This document shows positions 36,964-50,172 of a stretch of DNA of 64,000 bases, piece after piece. The DNA is taken from NCBI GenBank assembly GCA_022747635.1, contig JAKTNV010000023.1, positions 924,001-988,000 on the forward strand, written 5' to 3'. The translations under genes and the position numbers were made by a program. Under the pieces are notes generated by a model, which was not told where the DNA came from, ran no database searches, and saw only the letters and a program-made list of their open reading frames with translations. Source of the DNA: Hetaerina americana. Lineage: Eukaryota; Arthropoda; Insecta; Odonata; Calopterygidae. The number at the start of each line of letters is the position of its first letter. The stretch's first letter is position 1.

Positions 36964-37013
<50 letters not shown>

Positions 37014-37675
37014 TTATATATATATATTTTTTCAATACATGGTGTCTCGTAACTCTAAAAGATTATTTTTCAGGCTCCGAGGGAGTGAGGAGGTCCACAA
37101 GGGAAGGAAGGAGAGGGCATGGCAGTTGGTGCTAGCGAGGCGGGCGGCCATTGCCCCTACCCTCGACACCGCCCCTCTTCCCTCCGCCGTCCTAGGTCCA
37201 CAAGGCCCATCTCCGTGCTTACCAAATCCCACCGACCCAGACCTAATAAGACCAATGGAAGGGGTAAAACATGCAACGGGATACCTTCTGGGTTTAATTC
37301 TTATCTCCTTCTTTTAATTCCAAGCAGAACAACCATATTAGCATCACTGATTATTCATTCCTTACATGCATTACTTTCATCCGTTACTTACATTCATTGC
37401 TTACATTACATACGCACTTACTGTTTGATTAAGTGTCCCGTAGCCAACATATTCATGACACGCTTAGCAAAATGGCTATGCTTCAAAAAGCCCTTCGTTT
37501 TATTCAAATTCTTTGAGCCACAGAAAAAGTTTCTTCGCAGTTCAAGATAGAACAATGACGATTGAATTGAATCTTCGTCGAAGAGTGACACGCTATATCT
37601 TAAACTTTCTGTTACCCTTGAAGGCGACAAAGCGACAAATGATAGGGTGCACGAATCATCTAAGTCAAATTTTGA
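33431..37675. other. Non-coding, plexin upstream intron or intergenic
   Basis: AT-rich sequence with one (TA)n array at 36964-37030. No conserved protein, RNA gene or well-kept transposon recognised. Confidence 0.4.
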
Positions 37676-37679
37676 TTTT

Positions 37680-37915
37680 ACGTATTGCATCACCAGTAAA
37701 AGGGGAGAATGTTTGGCATACGAGGGAAGGGCAGGAACAGGATAGAGATGCTGGACGGGAGGGAAGAAGTACTCAGATGAAGAGGGACCTGATGTAAAGT
37801 AGGTTGCTGGATTGCCTTTAGTTTTGTTAGGAATCACAAAATATTTATTTGGTAGTTGCGTCCATCCAAAAACCTACCTCAGACGGTAGATTAACTAATA
37901 ATAATCTCACCAGTA
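37680..37915 (+). mobile_element. RTE-like LINE 3' end, strongly 5'-truncated
   Basis: It matches the last approximately 35 codons and the 3' UTR of copy A: GRNRIGMLDG-type wording, then a RDLM end, then acctgatgtaaagtagg. It closes with the ggtagattaactaataataat tail. This is a typical short, inactive insertion. Confidence 0.8.
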
Positions 37916-39297
37916 AAACTCTATTAAATTATTAGACTGAACCATTGCGTCCAAGAGTTTGACTCCTCGCGTACTTGCATTATTACGTAGCTTTCAGCAT
38001 TCGCCTCACAAGATTTTAACTTCCTCATTCATTTAAGCGTTTCTTATACTCGTTAACTTGTGGCTTATAGCCTAGGTTTTCAAGTAACTTCGTGACAGTA
38101 TTTATTTACTCCTAGTAGTTTATAGCAAGCCCGGCAAACTTACCCCACGTTTATATTCGCGAATTCAATCATGGCATTCCAGCGTCCTATATGCTCCCAG
38201 TGGGTTCAAGATCGGACCTAACAAATTCACAGTTAAGCCTTTCGTCAAATATTTCCACACAAAAATTTCCCCGGGCTTACTTAATAAAACGAAAATATGT
38301 TAAACAGCCTCACGGGTATGATGCTTTTCACATGTTATCCAATTTCAGACTGCAAGAAAAGTATTTAAATTGGTCCATTGTGTTTACATACATACTATAC
38401 CCCTCGGAATGTGAGCTTGTGAGAGTTGCTCGTTCCAAACTCCCATAAGTAATTTAACGTCCAGTTTTAACATTTATTTGTGGTAACAAATCCTGACACC
38501 ACCCAATAATCTAACAATATTGTTAACATCGCTAAAGAAGGTCACAGGTCCGCTTTTTCATAATTTAAATCTCAATAATATCCATTCATATCTCGATGAT
38601 GGTGGGTCGTGGTAGTTCAGGGGTTTGATTTTTCGGGCACCAGATCTTCCTGGGAAACCATAGCCTGCACAAGGCACTGATCCCCCTACCCTGATGTGTG
38701 AATTTCGCCGAGCACACGCCGTACAAGGTGAACTCTACTTAGTACTGGGTGAAATCTGCCATCACCTACCAAACCGACCTTCAAGTTGAGTACTGTGTTC
38801 ATGGTATCAATAATAATATCATCTACGAATAACCTGAAAGTATTCGATAATATCTCTAGCTCTTATATCGAAAGTATTCGATATTAGAGCTAATTTCTTG
38901 TATGAAATACCGGGGCGAGAAAACATTTTACATGACATAACAGAATCCTCATAACCTCAGAAACGAAACAAGATGTCCTATTTCAGGAGCAGCGTTTTCT
39001 AAACACATAAACTGCCTCCTCAATAATCCATGGCTCACGAGAAGATTTGTGGAGTGCGACGAAATGTACGAAATTTGCAGTAGGAGTCTTCGATGACGTG
39101 GATAATCACATGTCGATCACAATTATTGTAAAGGTATTCACAGTATTTACTTTTGAAACTGAGGGAATAATCCAATGGCATCCTCTCTCCGTGGGCTCTG
39201 ACCTTCGCGCAGTGGAATGGCCTGAGCGTCGAATAATCACATCAAGTGCTCCGGCGCGAGCCGCGAAATTTGCTCCTGGTAGAGGGAGGCACACCAG
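37916..39297. other. Non-coding with one old repeat
   Basis: 38660-38800 is a diverged partner of 9540-9655. The rest is unassigned. Confidence 0.4.
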
Positions 39298-40020
39298 AAA
39301 GGTCAAAGGGCTGAAGCTAGGCGAAGGGTAGTCCGCGCAGAGTCGGTTCCACGGCGAGGGCGCTGCAAAGGCGTCTGCAGCGGCCGAGCGGCCATTTGAG
39401 AGATGGACTCAGGTTGACAACATTATTGAGGAAGACAATGGGAAATCGCCGCAGTGATTCATCCTAAGTGATTATTAAGGAGCCGGGCTATAAAACCATT
39501 CGTGACGATTACTCGGGAAGTGTTTTGGATGAGGGTGAGCGGAGTTGTGAGGGCATTGAAAGAAGGATTAACCTCCGTCACAAGGCCTTGCGGCGGCTTG
39601 CGGAGTATTATGCAGGTGTAGATGAAGGATTGCGTTGGGTAAAGGCGCTTTTACAAAGAGATGGGATTCTCTGGCATGCCTTTGAGTAAAGATATAAGGA
39701 GAAGACCAGTGAAACTTTTAATATGGATCGTAGTTTTGCATGAGTACGAAAATTGGTGGAAAAGGCAAAAGAAGAAGCGTGCACTGAGATGTGGGTGCAG
39801 GGGAGACCAGAAAAGATAAAATAAACGGAAAGGGCAACCACCGATGGAAGGTTGGGGAAGACAGATGGCTGGAGGGAGAAAAAGGAAGAAGGCAGAACAA
39901 GTGGATGCAGGAGACATTGATGAGCAATGCGATGCTGAAGATGGTAAATGGAGGGCGGAATGCTGGGAAAGCGAGGTAGAGGGACGAAACGATTTGGCCT
40001 TTTGGATGGAGGAGTTAAGG
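39298..40020 (+). pseudogene. Old RTE-like LINE remnant with embedded LINE tail
   Basis: 39300-39470 resembles the RTE 5' leader (ggtagtccgcgcag, then attgaggaagacaatgggaaa). 39580-39630 resembles the CR1/Jockey-like 3' hairpin tail (ccttgcggcggcttgcgg, then a TGTAGA-like end). 39720-40010 resembles the RTE C-terminal tail, with a frame reading WMQETLMSNAMLKMVNGGRN. All parts are diverged and not collinear. Confidence 0.6.
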
Positions 40021-43000
40021 GAGGTTGGTTTTGGTGTGGTCGGAGCCTTCAACCGGAGCCCCGGGCACTTAAACTCCTTCGTCCATTATGTTAACACATG
40101 TTTAAGCTAACTGCCCTGCCACGGGCAGACGGGACTAGGAGACATAGGTAAAGGCATGGAGGTCGCCGATCCGACCTCTGCCCGGACCAACATAACTTAA
40201 CGTCGAGAATCAAGTGTGAACCGCTATGTTAATGTGTCTAGGCCATTACTAAGGTAAAGTGTTTGGTAATGGAACAATATTTTGGTGGGAAGGTGGTAAG
40301 AAGTATGTAGAGTTAGATATGTGTAACTGTAACGTAGCATGGGGCCCTAGGATATTTTGTTTCATAACATTTTGCCCATAGAAGTAGAATGTTGTGTAAT
40401 CCCAAGGACCATAAAAAACCTATCATAACTCAGTAGATTACTTCTACTAATATAATAATAATCCAATCTGTTCCCTGAATGGATATGTAAAGACGCGTGA
40501 ACAAAAAAGTAAGTAATTAAGACACATTCCGTTTGTTTAAAGTGAAATGATTCGTGAGTACAAAAATAATGCTAAGGGAAAACTAATATGAATTAAAATG
40601 AAGAAGGCTTTCCGATTGCCTTACATAACTCTAGTATTACTGAACATTTTGAAATATCAAGCAATAAGGCATCTCATTTAGCCATGAGATATTTAGCTAT
40701 CCGAATATTATATCGACAAACATATGTCGTTACTATTCACTCAACCCTGGTCCCATAAATTTGAGCAGATTCATTAATAAAAGAAGACTTATCAAACTTT
40801 ATCGTAAGATTTTCGTCTGCGGGACGTTTCGCAAGACGCTGAAAGTGTTTGCATCGCGGGTATTAGAAAAAGTGAGGAAGCAGAAAGCGTGAAGGGGGAT
40901 GTGTTTTAATATTATAGCGCTCCCGTCAATGCTGCGGCCGCGAACTTCGCGATGTTAAAGCGAGTCCTCGAATCTTTCTCTTTGACATTTATTACGCTCT
41001 CTCATTCCACCGCAGTTTCTCGCTCTGCCGAGCGAAGGGCTTCGACCATTCTCCCTCGACGCCGCAAATGAAATCCTCTCGAGGAATGGAGGTGCAATAA
41101 TCTCAGCCTATAATTGGATCTTGGAATCTCCGGGAGCTCCCATCACAGATTTCTCAGGAAATGAGAAGCGCTCTCTGCTCGTCTTAGTAATATTCTTCCC
41201 AAACCTGGAGGCCTTTTCCGTCTGCATTTTTTCCAATTCTCGAATCAGGAGTTCTCTGACTTTGATCCCAAACGCATCAAGCATATTCGATGCCTAGCTT
41301 AGGGGAGATACCATTACCCCTTTCTTTTTTTCATGATTATATTTTTCCAGTATACGTTCGATAAATAATAGTTTCATCAGTCCCAAGTTGCATAAATTAC
41401 AAACCAAATTGCTTGCTTTAGGTCTGATGCGATTCACATGTGTTTTTCATGTGACACCGAGGTATATTTTATATACTTATGAATCGCTCATTTAAAATCA
41501 CCGACTTGTGCGCAAGTTCGGGTGTGTTCTTACGTTGCAAGTGTGATGGAGTACATTTTTTGCTATCGTATAAGTTAGGCGCCCATTGTACATCTGCTCA
41601 GACAAAATCCCAACCTTCAAAACTGATTTAAATCTTCTCATGTGTAAAGAGTTGAACAGATGCAAAATGCTTCTGAAAAGGGGGAAGATATGCCCCGTGT
41701 ATCACGGGTGGTTTAAACTTGCAGATATATGGGAGAAACTGAAAGGAAACTTACACAAAGACTTCGCGAAATTCCACTGGAAAACTTTGCGTCGTGGCAT
41801 GGTGAATACGGAAGGAGGGGAGGATTGGGGAAATGAAGCCATTAGGAACAATTTATAGCAAGTGCTTAAGTAAAAGTAAGTGTAAGGAGTACATTTCAAA
41901 ACTCTTGACTGTGGAACAGAGGCTTTTGTGCAATGCAGAATGGCGACCATATGATTCCCAACTTTCGTTACTCGGTTTAGGAAATGTATGGGTACATAAA
42001 GAAGGTCAAATTGCTATTTTTTAGCTACTTCTTACTCAATTCTTGGGTAATAGATAAGGCTACAATTTCTCCAGTGGTATAAAAAAATATTGATCTGGAC
42101 TTGGGCAACTCGTAAAAGAAGGGCATCTAGATAAAAACTTAAAAGTTGCGCGCATGCTCTATACAAATATGTGGTTTTACACTAAGATAAACCGGTGACA
42201 CTCTAGTTTTCTTCGTAAATCTTGCTCAGGAGTTTTTTTCATTGATCAAAGTTTTCTTTACAGGTGCTACTCTTTTCCTTAATTCACCAAAAGGAAAATC
42301 TGACACCAAGAATATTGTAAAATATTCCATGGCTTTTAGAAATAATTAATTTAGCATTGAAAGATCTAAGATAATGCACATTTCTTTCCTAAAAAAGGGG
42401 CAGAAAAATGGTATATTGACATTACGTCAACTAAAATATTTACGTTCAGAAAAACATTATTCCTGACTGTTTAATTCATCAATGTGATAATTTTGGAGCA
42501 AGAATATGATTGACAGTACACTAGTGCTAAGTCATTTCATAATAATATCAATATGATCCAGAACGATGATTTTTTATACTGAAAGCATACTTGAATGCAT
42601 GAAAATATACATAATTATTCATCATGAGAACAGAGAGCATCCATCGTCACTGAGCAAAATGTCTAGGGTAACTTACAGAACAATGTCTCTAACACCTTGC
42701 TATTCCATTTAAAGTTTTTCACATAATCATCATTGGGCAAAAATGCTCTTAGGGTTTTATTATACCAGGGTCTCGTCCCTATTTGCCAATTGGTAATGCT
42801 TTTTTACCATTTGTACTCATCTGGAATCACAATTCATATTGCAGTGAGGTAATATTTTCGTAAGATTTTTATGGAATTCCAAGAAGACTTCGATGAATAA
42901 CGCTTTTTTCATCCTGCACTTGGTGGAAATCTCGTTTCACCATAATTTTTCTCTTTGGAGGAGGTTTTTTCGGAGAGGAAGCTGTACCCTGGTGAGAAAT

Positions 43001-45125
43001 TGGAACTGATCGGATTACCAAAATTCTTCCCTTTCACCTTCAAAGAGGACTTTTCCCGCTAGATACGTGTGCTACGCAAGTCTTGTTGACTCGCAGTGCA
43101 GTACGTATTATTATACTCTCTTATTGGTAAACTTAAAAGTTTGATCCACACAGGCAAATAGATATACACTACTTTCAATTCCTCCTACCTTATGCATAAG
43201 CTATGAACGCATCGGTTTATTTATTTTTGTACTAAATAGCCGAGATTATTCCTGATAATATTTTCTGGATATTATTCCAAGCTCATAATTCTATTTTCAT
43301 TCTAAATTCGCGAATGTATCACGCTAATGTGTTTTGCTGACATGACTCTTGCATATTGCATGTTTATATGTCTTAGAAAGAGGTTTAAAATATCCCTTCC
43401 ACAGGAAAAAATGCTTAGGAATCGCCAGGATATACCTAGTAGTTGGGATTTTGAATTATAGGGCAAAAAAATTCGCAATGGAGATGACGCTGAAAATTCA
43501 TTGAGTACGGCAAGGTAAGGTCGCTCTCACACTTTTGAAGTTTTTTTTGTTTCGTAGATGTACTATATTAATCGTGTGCAGCACACAATAATCGAAGGCT
43601 CAGGTATCATATCAACATGGAGGAGGTTAAGGGAGCAGTTGCCATTCCCATTCTGACATGGAAAAGACTCATGCCACCAAGGCCATTTGGGGGTCATCTG
43701 TATTGCTTCAGCGATAAATATTGACGCATTTCATTCATTTTATCTACACGTGATATGGTGACAATTTAATCATCGCCCTCGTTAGTCAATGATGAGTAAG
43801 TAAAGAGAGATGACCCATCACGTAACTGAATAATTAAATTATCGAATAGATAAATGAATAGGTAATGTAATATAAAAGAGCGCCCGCAATTTTACACGGG
43901 TGTGCGGGGTAAAATTTTCCATGCGCTTCGACGTAAGCACGGAATAATAGCGTGCGACTAAGGGTTCAAGGCTTACCTACCTTCCGCCATTATAGTCAAG
44001 TTTATATTATAAATTATAGAGTTTCATGCCGTGCTCGGCGGATCACCACCCGCTTCAATTCGACTTAGTGGTAACATGAGCACAGCGGTGAAATCCATCG
44101 GATCCGTTAATGATTTGGGGGGCGTGTGGATAACTCCCTTCGAAAGGCCAACCGAAAGCAAAGGAGTTTGGTTTATCGAATCCGAAGCGATTGATCGACT
44201 CGGGAAGAGCATGCCCGCCCCCAGTGGTGGGGGGCGTAAAGCGCGAGCTAAGATAAGAAAGGGGTGGGGAGGCGCAGTGAATCAATCATAAGTTTCCGTC
44301 TTGTCGACGGAAATTGCTTGAAAAGGAGAAAGACTCACGGCTAAAGAGGCCAAATATGGAGAAGTGTTGTGAGACCTGGGAGGATGCGATCAGTATTAAT
44401 TCTTCAATTGTTATCATAGGATTCAGCGATTAGAGATTTTTTTATATGAGACAATTTTTCAGATACCAGGCAATACCGGGGCTCAAAATATTTCTACTTC
44501 GAAATTTCGAGAGAAATGGCAGTTTACCCCGGTATTAAATAATCAGTATTATCATATGTGTAACTTCGGTCGTGCTATATCGCTATCCCTCTGCACACGG
44601 TTACCCTTCATCCGAGTGAGCCCATATGATGCGTGATGAGTCCAGCGATCATGTGTCCCCTGCGAGGAACGTGCACGAATGGCTATGATTGCACTCGCGG
44701 TACGGTAACTTTGTGATTATTTGACAGTCATTGATTATGTGAATAGGGGTCAGAAAGACAGACGTAGGGTACTCGAATGCCAAATAGTGTCCAGGCTTCA
44801 AAATAGAAGAACTCGACTACGTTCTTAGGATTAAATCAAAGTGACCTTTGAATTCACCCTAAATAATGCCGACGAGAGAGGAGACTGGGACTTATGTTGG
44901 TAATGAAAGTAAGTGTGTTTGTATAAAAAATAAAAAAGATTTTCCCATTCATTTTTATCAGACAAATAGGGCGATGTTAATGCGGGACATGTCTTGTGGA
45001 CGGAGAGAACTTTCCGGAACAAGGAGACAGTTCAGCTAATGCGGTAGACTCCATTATATCGGAGCATGCAAGGCAGCCATTGAGTCTTTTCTGAAATCTT
45101 AACGAGCCGCTTGCATTATTTTCTC
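40021..45125. other. No recognisable gene
   Basis: About 5 kb of AT-rich DNA. The 40800-41250 and 44030-44330 stretches have more balanced composition but no recognisable coding or RNA signal. No preserved transposon was seen. Confidence 0.4.
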
Positions 45126-45129
45126 ATTT

Positions 45130-47440
45130 CCGGCAATATTTTGTTACATTCTTATATTTCCCAGTCGATTTATCGTTTATTATTTTTTATTTTACCTGTA
45201 TATTCGTATTTACCCCCTCCCCGAACTACAACCTTGACGTGGTGGACGGGCTTGTGCGTTCCGACGACCCTTAGAGCTGTGCTAGCGGGAGTAATAATTA
45301 TTTCTCCTGGTAGGGTCACCCATGCCGGATAGGTCGAAGGTTAGGAGCCAGACGAAAGGTAGTCCACGCAGCGTCTGTTCCTCAGTGCTGCAATGGCGAC
45401 TGACCCCAGAGGGGCGGCCAAAAAGTGAAGGTGTCACGTTAAAAACACTATTGAGGAAGGCAACGGGAAACCACCTCAATTATCATTCCCAAGATTATTA
45501 TGATGGACTATACAGATATTTTGAGTCATGGCAACTACGGGGCTCGGCCCAATCGGCCGTGTTTCGTGCCCGACAGCTAGGGGGGCAAGGCTTCCGCGGT
45601 CGTCATCCCACGAAACCCCTGCCAGGGAAAACCGGCAGCAGCAGGACGGAAGACGCAGGAGAAGTAGACCAAATTAGTTAGAATAGGAACGTGGAATATT
45701 CTCCCCCCGCCACACGCCCTTGCGGCGGCTTGCGGGGTATTATGTAGATGAATGTTAGGACAATGATGAGGACAGGGAAATTGGAGAATATTAAGCAAGA
45801 GATGGAAAGGGGAAATATCGATATTTTAGATCTATGCGAGGTGAGATGGAAAGATAGCGGCGATTACTGGAGTGATAAGTATAGAATAATATACAGCGGC
45901 GGGGACGAGAGCCAACGAGGGGTTGCCATAGAATACTATAATGGAGGAAATGAAGAGGAAGGGAGAAGCGTAGTCAACATAGAGCAGGTAACGGATAGAA
46001 TACTACTAGTAGAGATAAAAGCAGAACCGACGAACTTGGTCATTATTCAGGTATACATGCCACCGAGAAACCGTAAGGAAGAAGAGGTCGATAGGATATA
46101 CGATCAGTTAGAGGACATATTCGCGTGTGTTTCTGCAGGGGAACATTTGATAGTGATGGGGGATTGGAATGCGATGGTAGGCGAAGGAATAATTAGATGG
46201 TGATGAGATTGGGGACTACGGTTTAGGCATAAGGAATCATCGTAGGGAGAAAGCAGTGGAATTCTGGAGGAGACAGGGGCTAGTCATCACCAACACTTGG
46301 TTTAGACACCACAAAAGACGCAAGTATACATGGAAAATGCCAGGAGACTCAGAAAGGTGTCAGCTAGATTAAATTCTGGTTAGACACAGGTTTAAGAACA
46401 GTGTGATAAATTCCCACAGCATCCCGGGAGCGGATGCGAACTCTGACCACAATTTAGTTGTCATGAAATGTAGCGTCCGTTTCAAAAATATAATGTAGGG
46501 GTTAAAAAATGAAGAGTGGATGCACTCAATGAATTAAAAAGGAAAACGTATCAACAGGCTGCAGAGGAAACATGGAGGATTGTAAAGAGCTAAGTACTAT
46601 CAAAGAAAAAAGGGAAGGATCAAGAAAGATTTATCGAGAGCCGCAAAAGACACTATTGGATCGTTAACGCGAAAAGGACTACGAAACCATGGACCACGGA
46701 TGAGATGATTACAAAGGCGGATGAGCGGAGAGAATTGAAGAATGTATAAACAGAGTGAGGCAAAACGAAGTACAAAGAGTTAAACAATAATTTGAGGCGG
46801 GCAAGAAATAAAGCAAAAGAAGCATGGTAGAAGACGCAGTGCGAGGATATGGAAAGTCTGCAGAGGAAGGCTGAAATTGGTGCGCTGAATAGTAATGTTA
46901 AATCTTTATCGGGAAGTAAGGAAGGGATATATATTCTAACAGTTAGAGATAAGGCGGGTAAGATAATAGTTGACACAGGAAAGATCTTAGGGAGATGGAA
47001 GGAATATATAGAAAAACCGTATACTAAAGAACTTAGACCATCGAAGTTGGACATACGAAAGGAACATGACGTAGAGGACCTTGGCTTAGGTCAAGGCATA
47101 GTCGACGATGAGATATAAAGGGCATGAAGGGAAATGAAACTAAATAAGGCCGTGGTAGTAGATAACATTCCAGCGGAACTATTGAAATGTTTAGGAAAAT
47201 GTGGGGGAAAGAGGCTATATGGGCTCATTCGTAGTATTGATGATGAAGGAATCTGGCCGGAGGACTTTGTGAGAGCAGTTTTAGTTCCTATTCCAAAAAA
47301 GGTAAAGGCCAAGCCAAGGGGTTGCAGGCATTGCTGAGCGAATTGGAAATTCAGTGCGACAGGTATGGGATGAGAATCAATATTAATAAAACAAAGGTTA
47401 TGCGATTTTCTAGAAAGAAAAAGGCTAAGCTAAGGCTAGC
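45130..47440 (+). pseudogene. RTE-like LINE copy D: leader, endonuclease, linker and deleted RT
   Basis: The 5' leader (45130-45500) contains the ccttgacgtggtgg block. An AP-type endonuclease follows in the frame 45748-46200: NVRTMMRTGKLENIKQEMER, DILDLCEVRWKDSGDYW, and the catalytic GDWNA near 46160. The linker (SLSGSKEG, LTVRDKAGK, NKAVVVDNIPAELLKCLG) ends in GIWPEDFVRAVLVPIPKKVK near 47250-47310. There the sequence jumps straight to LLSELEIQCDRYGMRININK, so about 0.5 kb of RT core, including the catalytic aspartates, is deleted. Several frameshifts are also present. A 52-bp insertion sits at 45698-45749. Confidence 0.88.
45698..45749 (+). mobile_element. 52-bp insertion: only the LINE 3' hairpin and tail
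   Basis: The insertion interrupts the RTE endonuclease start and is flanked by gaat at 45694-45697 and 45750-45753. It consists of little more than the ccccccgccacacgccc...gcggcttgcgggg hairpin and a tatgtagat tail of the CR1/Jockey-like LINE. The uninterrupted RTE sequence can be seen in the copy at 48540-48580. Confidence 0.88.
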
Positions 47441-47443
47441 CTT

Positions 47444-48860
47444 CCTCTGCAGACTTTCCATATCCTCGCACTGCGTCTTCCACCATGCTTCTTTGCTTTA
47501 TTTGTTGCCCGCCTATATTTAATGTTTAATCCTTTGTACTTCATTTTGCCTAACTCTGTATTTACATTCTTCCATTTTCTCCGCTCGTCCATCTTTGTAA
47601 TCATCTCATCCGTGATCCATGGTTTCCTAATCCTTTTAGCGTTAACGATCTAATAGTGTCTTTTGCGGCTTTCGATAAACCTTTCATGATCCTTCCCTTT
47701 TTTCTCTGATAGTACTTAGCTTTTTACAATCCTCCATGATTTCCTCTACTGCCTGTTTGTACTCCTTCCTATTCAAACCATGTCATGCTTCTACATTACA
47801 TTTTCTAACCCGCCGCCCCTGTCTTATCTTTTTGAAATGGACGCTACATTTCATAACAACTAAATTGTTGTCAGAGTCCGCATATGCTCCAGGGAGGTGT
47901 GCGAATTTATCACACTGTTCCTAAACCTGTGTCTAACCAGAATATAATCTAGCTGATACCTTTCTGAGTCACCTGGCATTTTCCATGTATACTTGCGTCT
48001 TTTGTGGTGTCTAAACCAAGTGTTGGTGATGACTAGCCCCTGTCTCCTCCAGAATTCCACTGCTTTCTCCCTACGATGATTCCTTATGCCTAAACCGTAG
48101 TCCCCAATCTCATCACCATCTCTCTTTCGCCTACCGTCGCATTCCAATCCCCCATCGCTATCAAATATTTCCTGGCAGGAACACAAGTGATTATATCCTT
48201 TAATTGATCGTATATCCTATTGACCTCTTCCTCCGCATGGTTACACGATGGCATGTATTCCTGAATAATAACCAAGTTCCTCGGTTCTGCTTTTATCACT
48301 ACTATTAATATTCTATCCGTTTCCTGCTCTATGTTGACTACGCTTCTCCCTTCCTCTTCATTTCCTCCATTATAGTATTCTATGGCAACCCCTCGTTGGC
48401 TCTCGTCCCCGCCGCTGTATATTATTCTATACTTATCACTCCAGTAATCGCCGCTATCTTTCCATCTCACCTCGCATAGATCTAAAATATCTATATTTCC
48501 CCTTTCCATCTCTCGCTTAATATTCTCCAATTTCCCTGCCCTCATCATTGTCCTAACATTCCACGTTTCTATTCTAGCTAATTTGGTCTTCTTCTCCTGC
48601 GTCTTTCGTCGTGCTGCTGCTGGTTTTCCCTTGCAAGGGTTTCGTGGGATGACGACCGCGGAAGTCTTGGCTCCCCCACTGCCGGGCACGACACACGTCC
48701 GATTGGGCCGAGCCCCGTAGTTGCCAGGACTCAAAATCTCTGTATAGTCCATCATGTTAATCTTGGGAATGATAATTGAGGTGGTTTCCCGTGTCCTTCC
48801 TCAATAGTGTTTTTAATGTGACACTGTCACTGGCCGCCCCACTAGGGTCAGACGCTGCTC
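47444..48860 (-). pseudogene. RTE-like LINE copy E, inverted relative to copy D
   Basis: On the minus strand the leader starts near 48860. An open 221-codon frame (48755-48090) holds the leader peptide MMDYTEILSPGNYGARPNR, a basic segment, and the endonuclease N-terminal half: ETWNVRTMMRAGKLENIKRE, CEVRWKDSGDYWSD and MGDWNATVGE. It continues in another frame (48186-47860, with HHKRRKYTWKMPGDSERYQL) and then the start of the linker. It ends at 47444 where it meets copy D, so no RT is present. Together the two copies form a large inverted repeat. Confidence 0.88.
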
Positions 48861-49495
48861 GTAGCCTGCAAGATCCACTTCAGAGGAACGGGGTCGTTCG
48901 AGGATAGTGGTGCGGGCTAATGGAGGAGTTGCTTTTAAAGGATAACGCGCGTTCGACACGTTGCTTCCCTTCTCTCCGGAAGATGGCACTCAATAAATGT
49001 TTGACTCGCTTCCCTTCCTCTCTCACTCTTACTGAGGGTACTGAGGGACCGCGACCTCATAATAAAGTATCAATACATTGTACTGTCCTCGTTGAGTTGA
49101 ATCACAGCGGGATAATATCGTGCGTATCCATGTCGTGAAATTATATTCTTTTACAATTTACACTCGGGGTTAATAAAGGAAATTTTTCCTAGTATTTTGA
49201 GTGCATCATGCGTAAGCTGGAAAGATTTTTAATTAGGGTTTTGTTTGCGTATCATGGTAAAGATTCGGCATCATCTTTAGGTCTCTAGCTTGCTTAAATA
49301 TTGGGGGAAATGAATAGCCTCTTGGGTTTTGCCAAAATGAAGCCGTTTAATGTGTTGCTAAGGCGAGAAATTCCAGTCAAAATTTCCAGAATCCAATTTA
49401 ATAAAGGGCCTATCTTGTATGTTCCAAGCGAAAATTGTAGAATTAGTAGCACACTCCTCGCTCCGTAATTATTTATTTAGCCTAGCAGGAGAAAT
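48861..49495. other. No recognisable gene
   Basis: Non-coding flank between the LINE inverted repeat and the Polinton region. Confidence 0.4.
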
Positions 49496-49600
49496 ATGGG
49501 GATTGTGGCACAGTTTCAAGGTCGTTGCTTATGGGGACTGCAGCACAGTTTTAAGCTCGTTGCCAATGGGGACTCTAGCGCAGTCTCAAGGGCGTTTCCG
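49496..49600. repeat. Three tandem 35-bp repeats
   Basis: Starts at 49496, 49531 and 49566, each beginning atgggga and containing gcNcagtNtNaag and cgtt. Units have diverged by several bases. Confidence 0.8.
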
Positions 49601-49870
49601 TGACCGTATTCCCAGAAGTTTCGAGGTCGACGGGTGACCCCCCCTGAGACCGCGCTGCAAGGTGACTATAACCGAAGATTATGCAATTCTTGCATCAGCA
49701 AGTTATCAAGGAAACGGACAAGTCCAGACTGGTTTTCACCGCTACACCTCCCCTTTAATCGATATCTAAGCTCTAAGTAAGAGGGAATCATTAGAAATAT
49801 CTCTACTTGAATGATGAAGTGCGCATGCCCGTAATACTGATGGCCTTTGTCCGTTGATCAACTAAAAATA

Positions 49871-50059
49871 AAGATAACCGACCAATCGTAGGAAAACCTA
49901 GCAGTCCGGCATAGGAACCGGCTTCTAGAAAATCCAGGATGGCGTGTTTTAGGAACGGCTTGAAAAAAAAGATAACCGACCAATCGTAGGAAAACCTAGC
50001 AGTCGGCATAGGGACCGGCTTCTAGAAAATCCATAATGGCTTGTTTCAGGAACGGCTTT
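49871..50059. repeat. Two tandem 98-bp repeats at the left edge of the Polinton
   Basis: Units start at 49871 and 49969 (aagataaccgaccaatcgta in both) and end near aggaacggct. They differ at only a few positions, so the duplication is young. They lie 70-260 bp upstream of the TATA box of the gene at 50173, so they may be regulatory or part of a terminal repeat. Confidence 0.9.
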
Positions 50060-50129
50060 GTACCGATGCAATGTCCCATTGGCAGTTACCTAAACACGTG
50101 AGTTTACAACGTGACTCCTCCCACTTAGG

Positions 50130-50164
50130 TATATAAATGACCTCGCCCGAATGGAAGCTCATTC
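50130..50164 (+). promoter_or_regulatory. TATA box and insect-type initiator
   Basis: TATATAAA lies at 50130-50137 and TCATTC, a match to the arthropod initiator TCAKTY, at 50159-50164. The presumed +1 A is 50161, so the TATA box starts at -31, the canonical spacing. An E-box CACGTG lies at 50095-50100. An ATG inside the TATA box (50137) would be upstream of the transcript start, so translation more likely begins at 50173, giving a 12-base leader. Confidence 0.75.
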
Positions 50165-50172
50165 ACCGTCAC

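Noticed and set aside
44024..44291. Overlapping frames on both strands with Gly/Pro-rich products
   Set aside because: No family resemblance and no supporting gene structure; local balanced composition explains the open frames.
49871..50059. CRISPR-like array
   Set aside because: Only two 98-bp direct units without spacers, in an animal genome.
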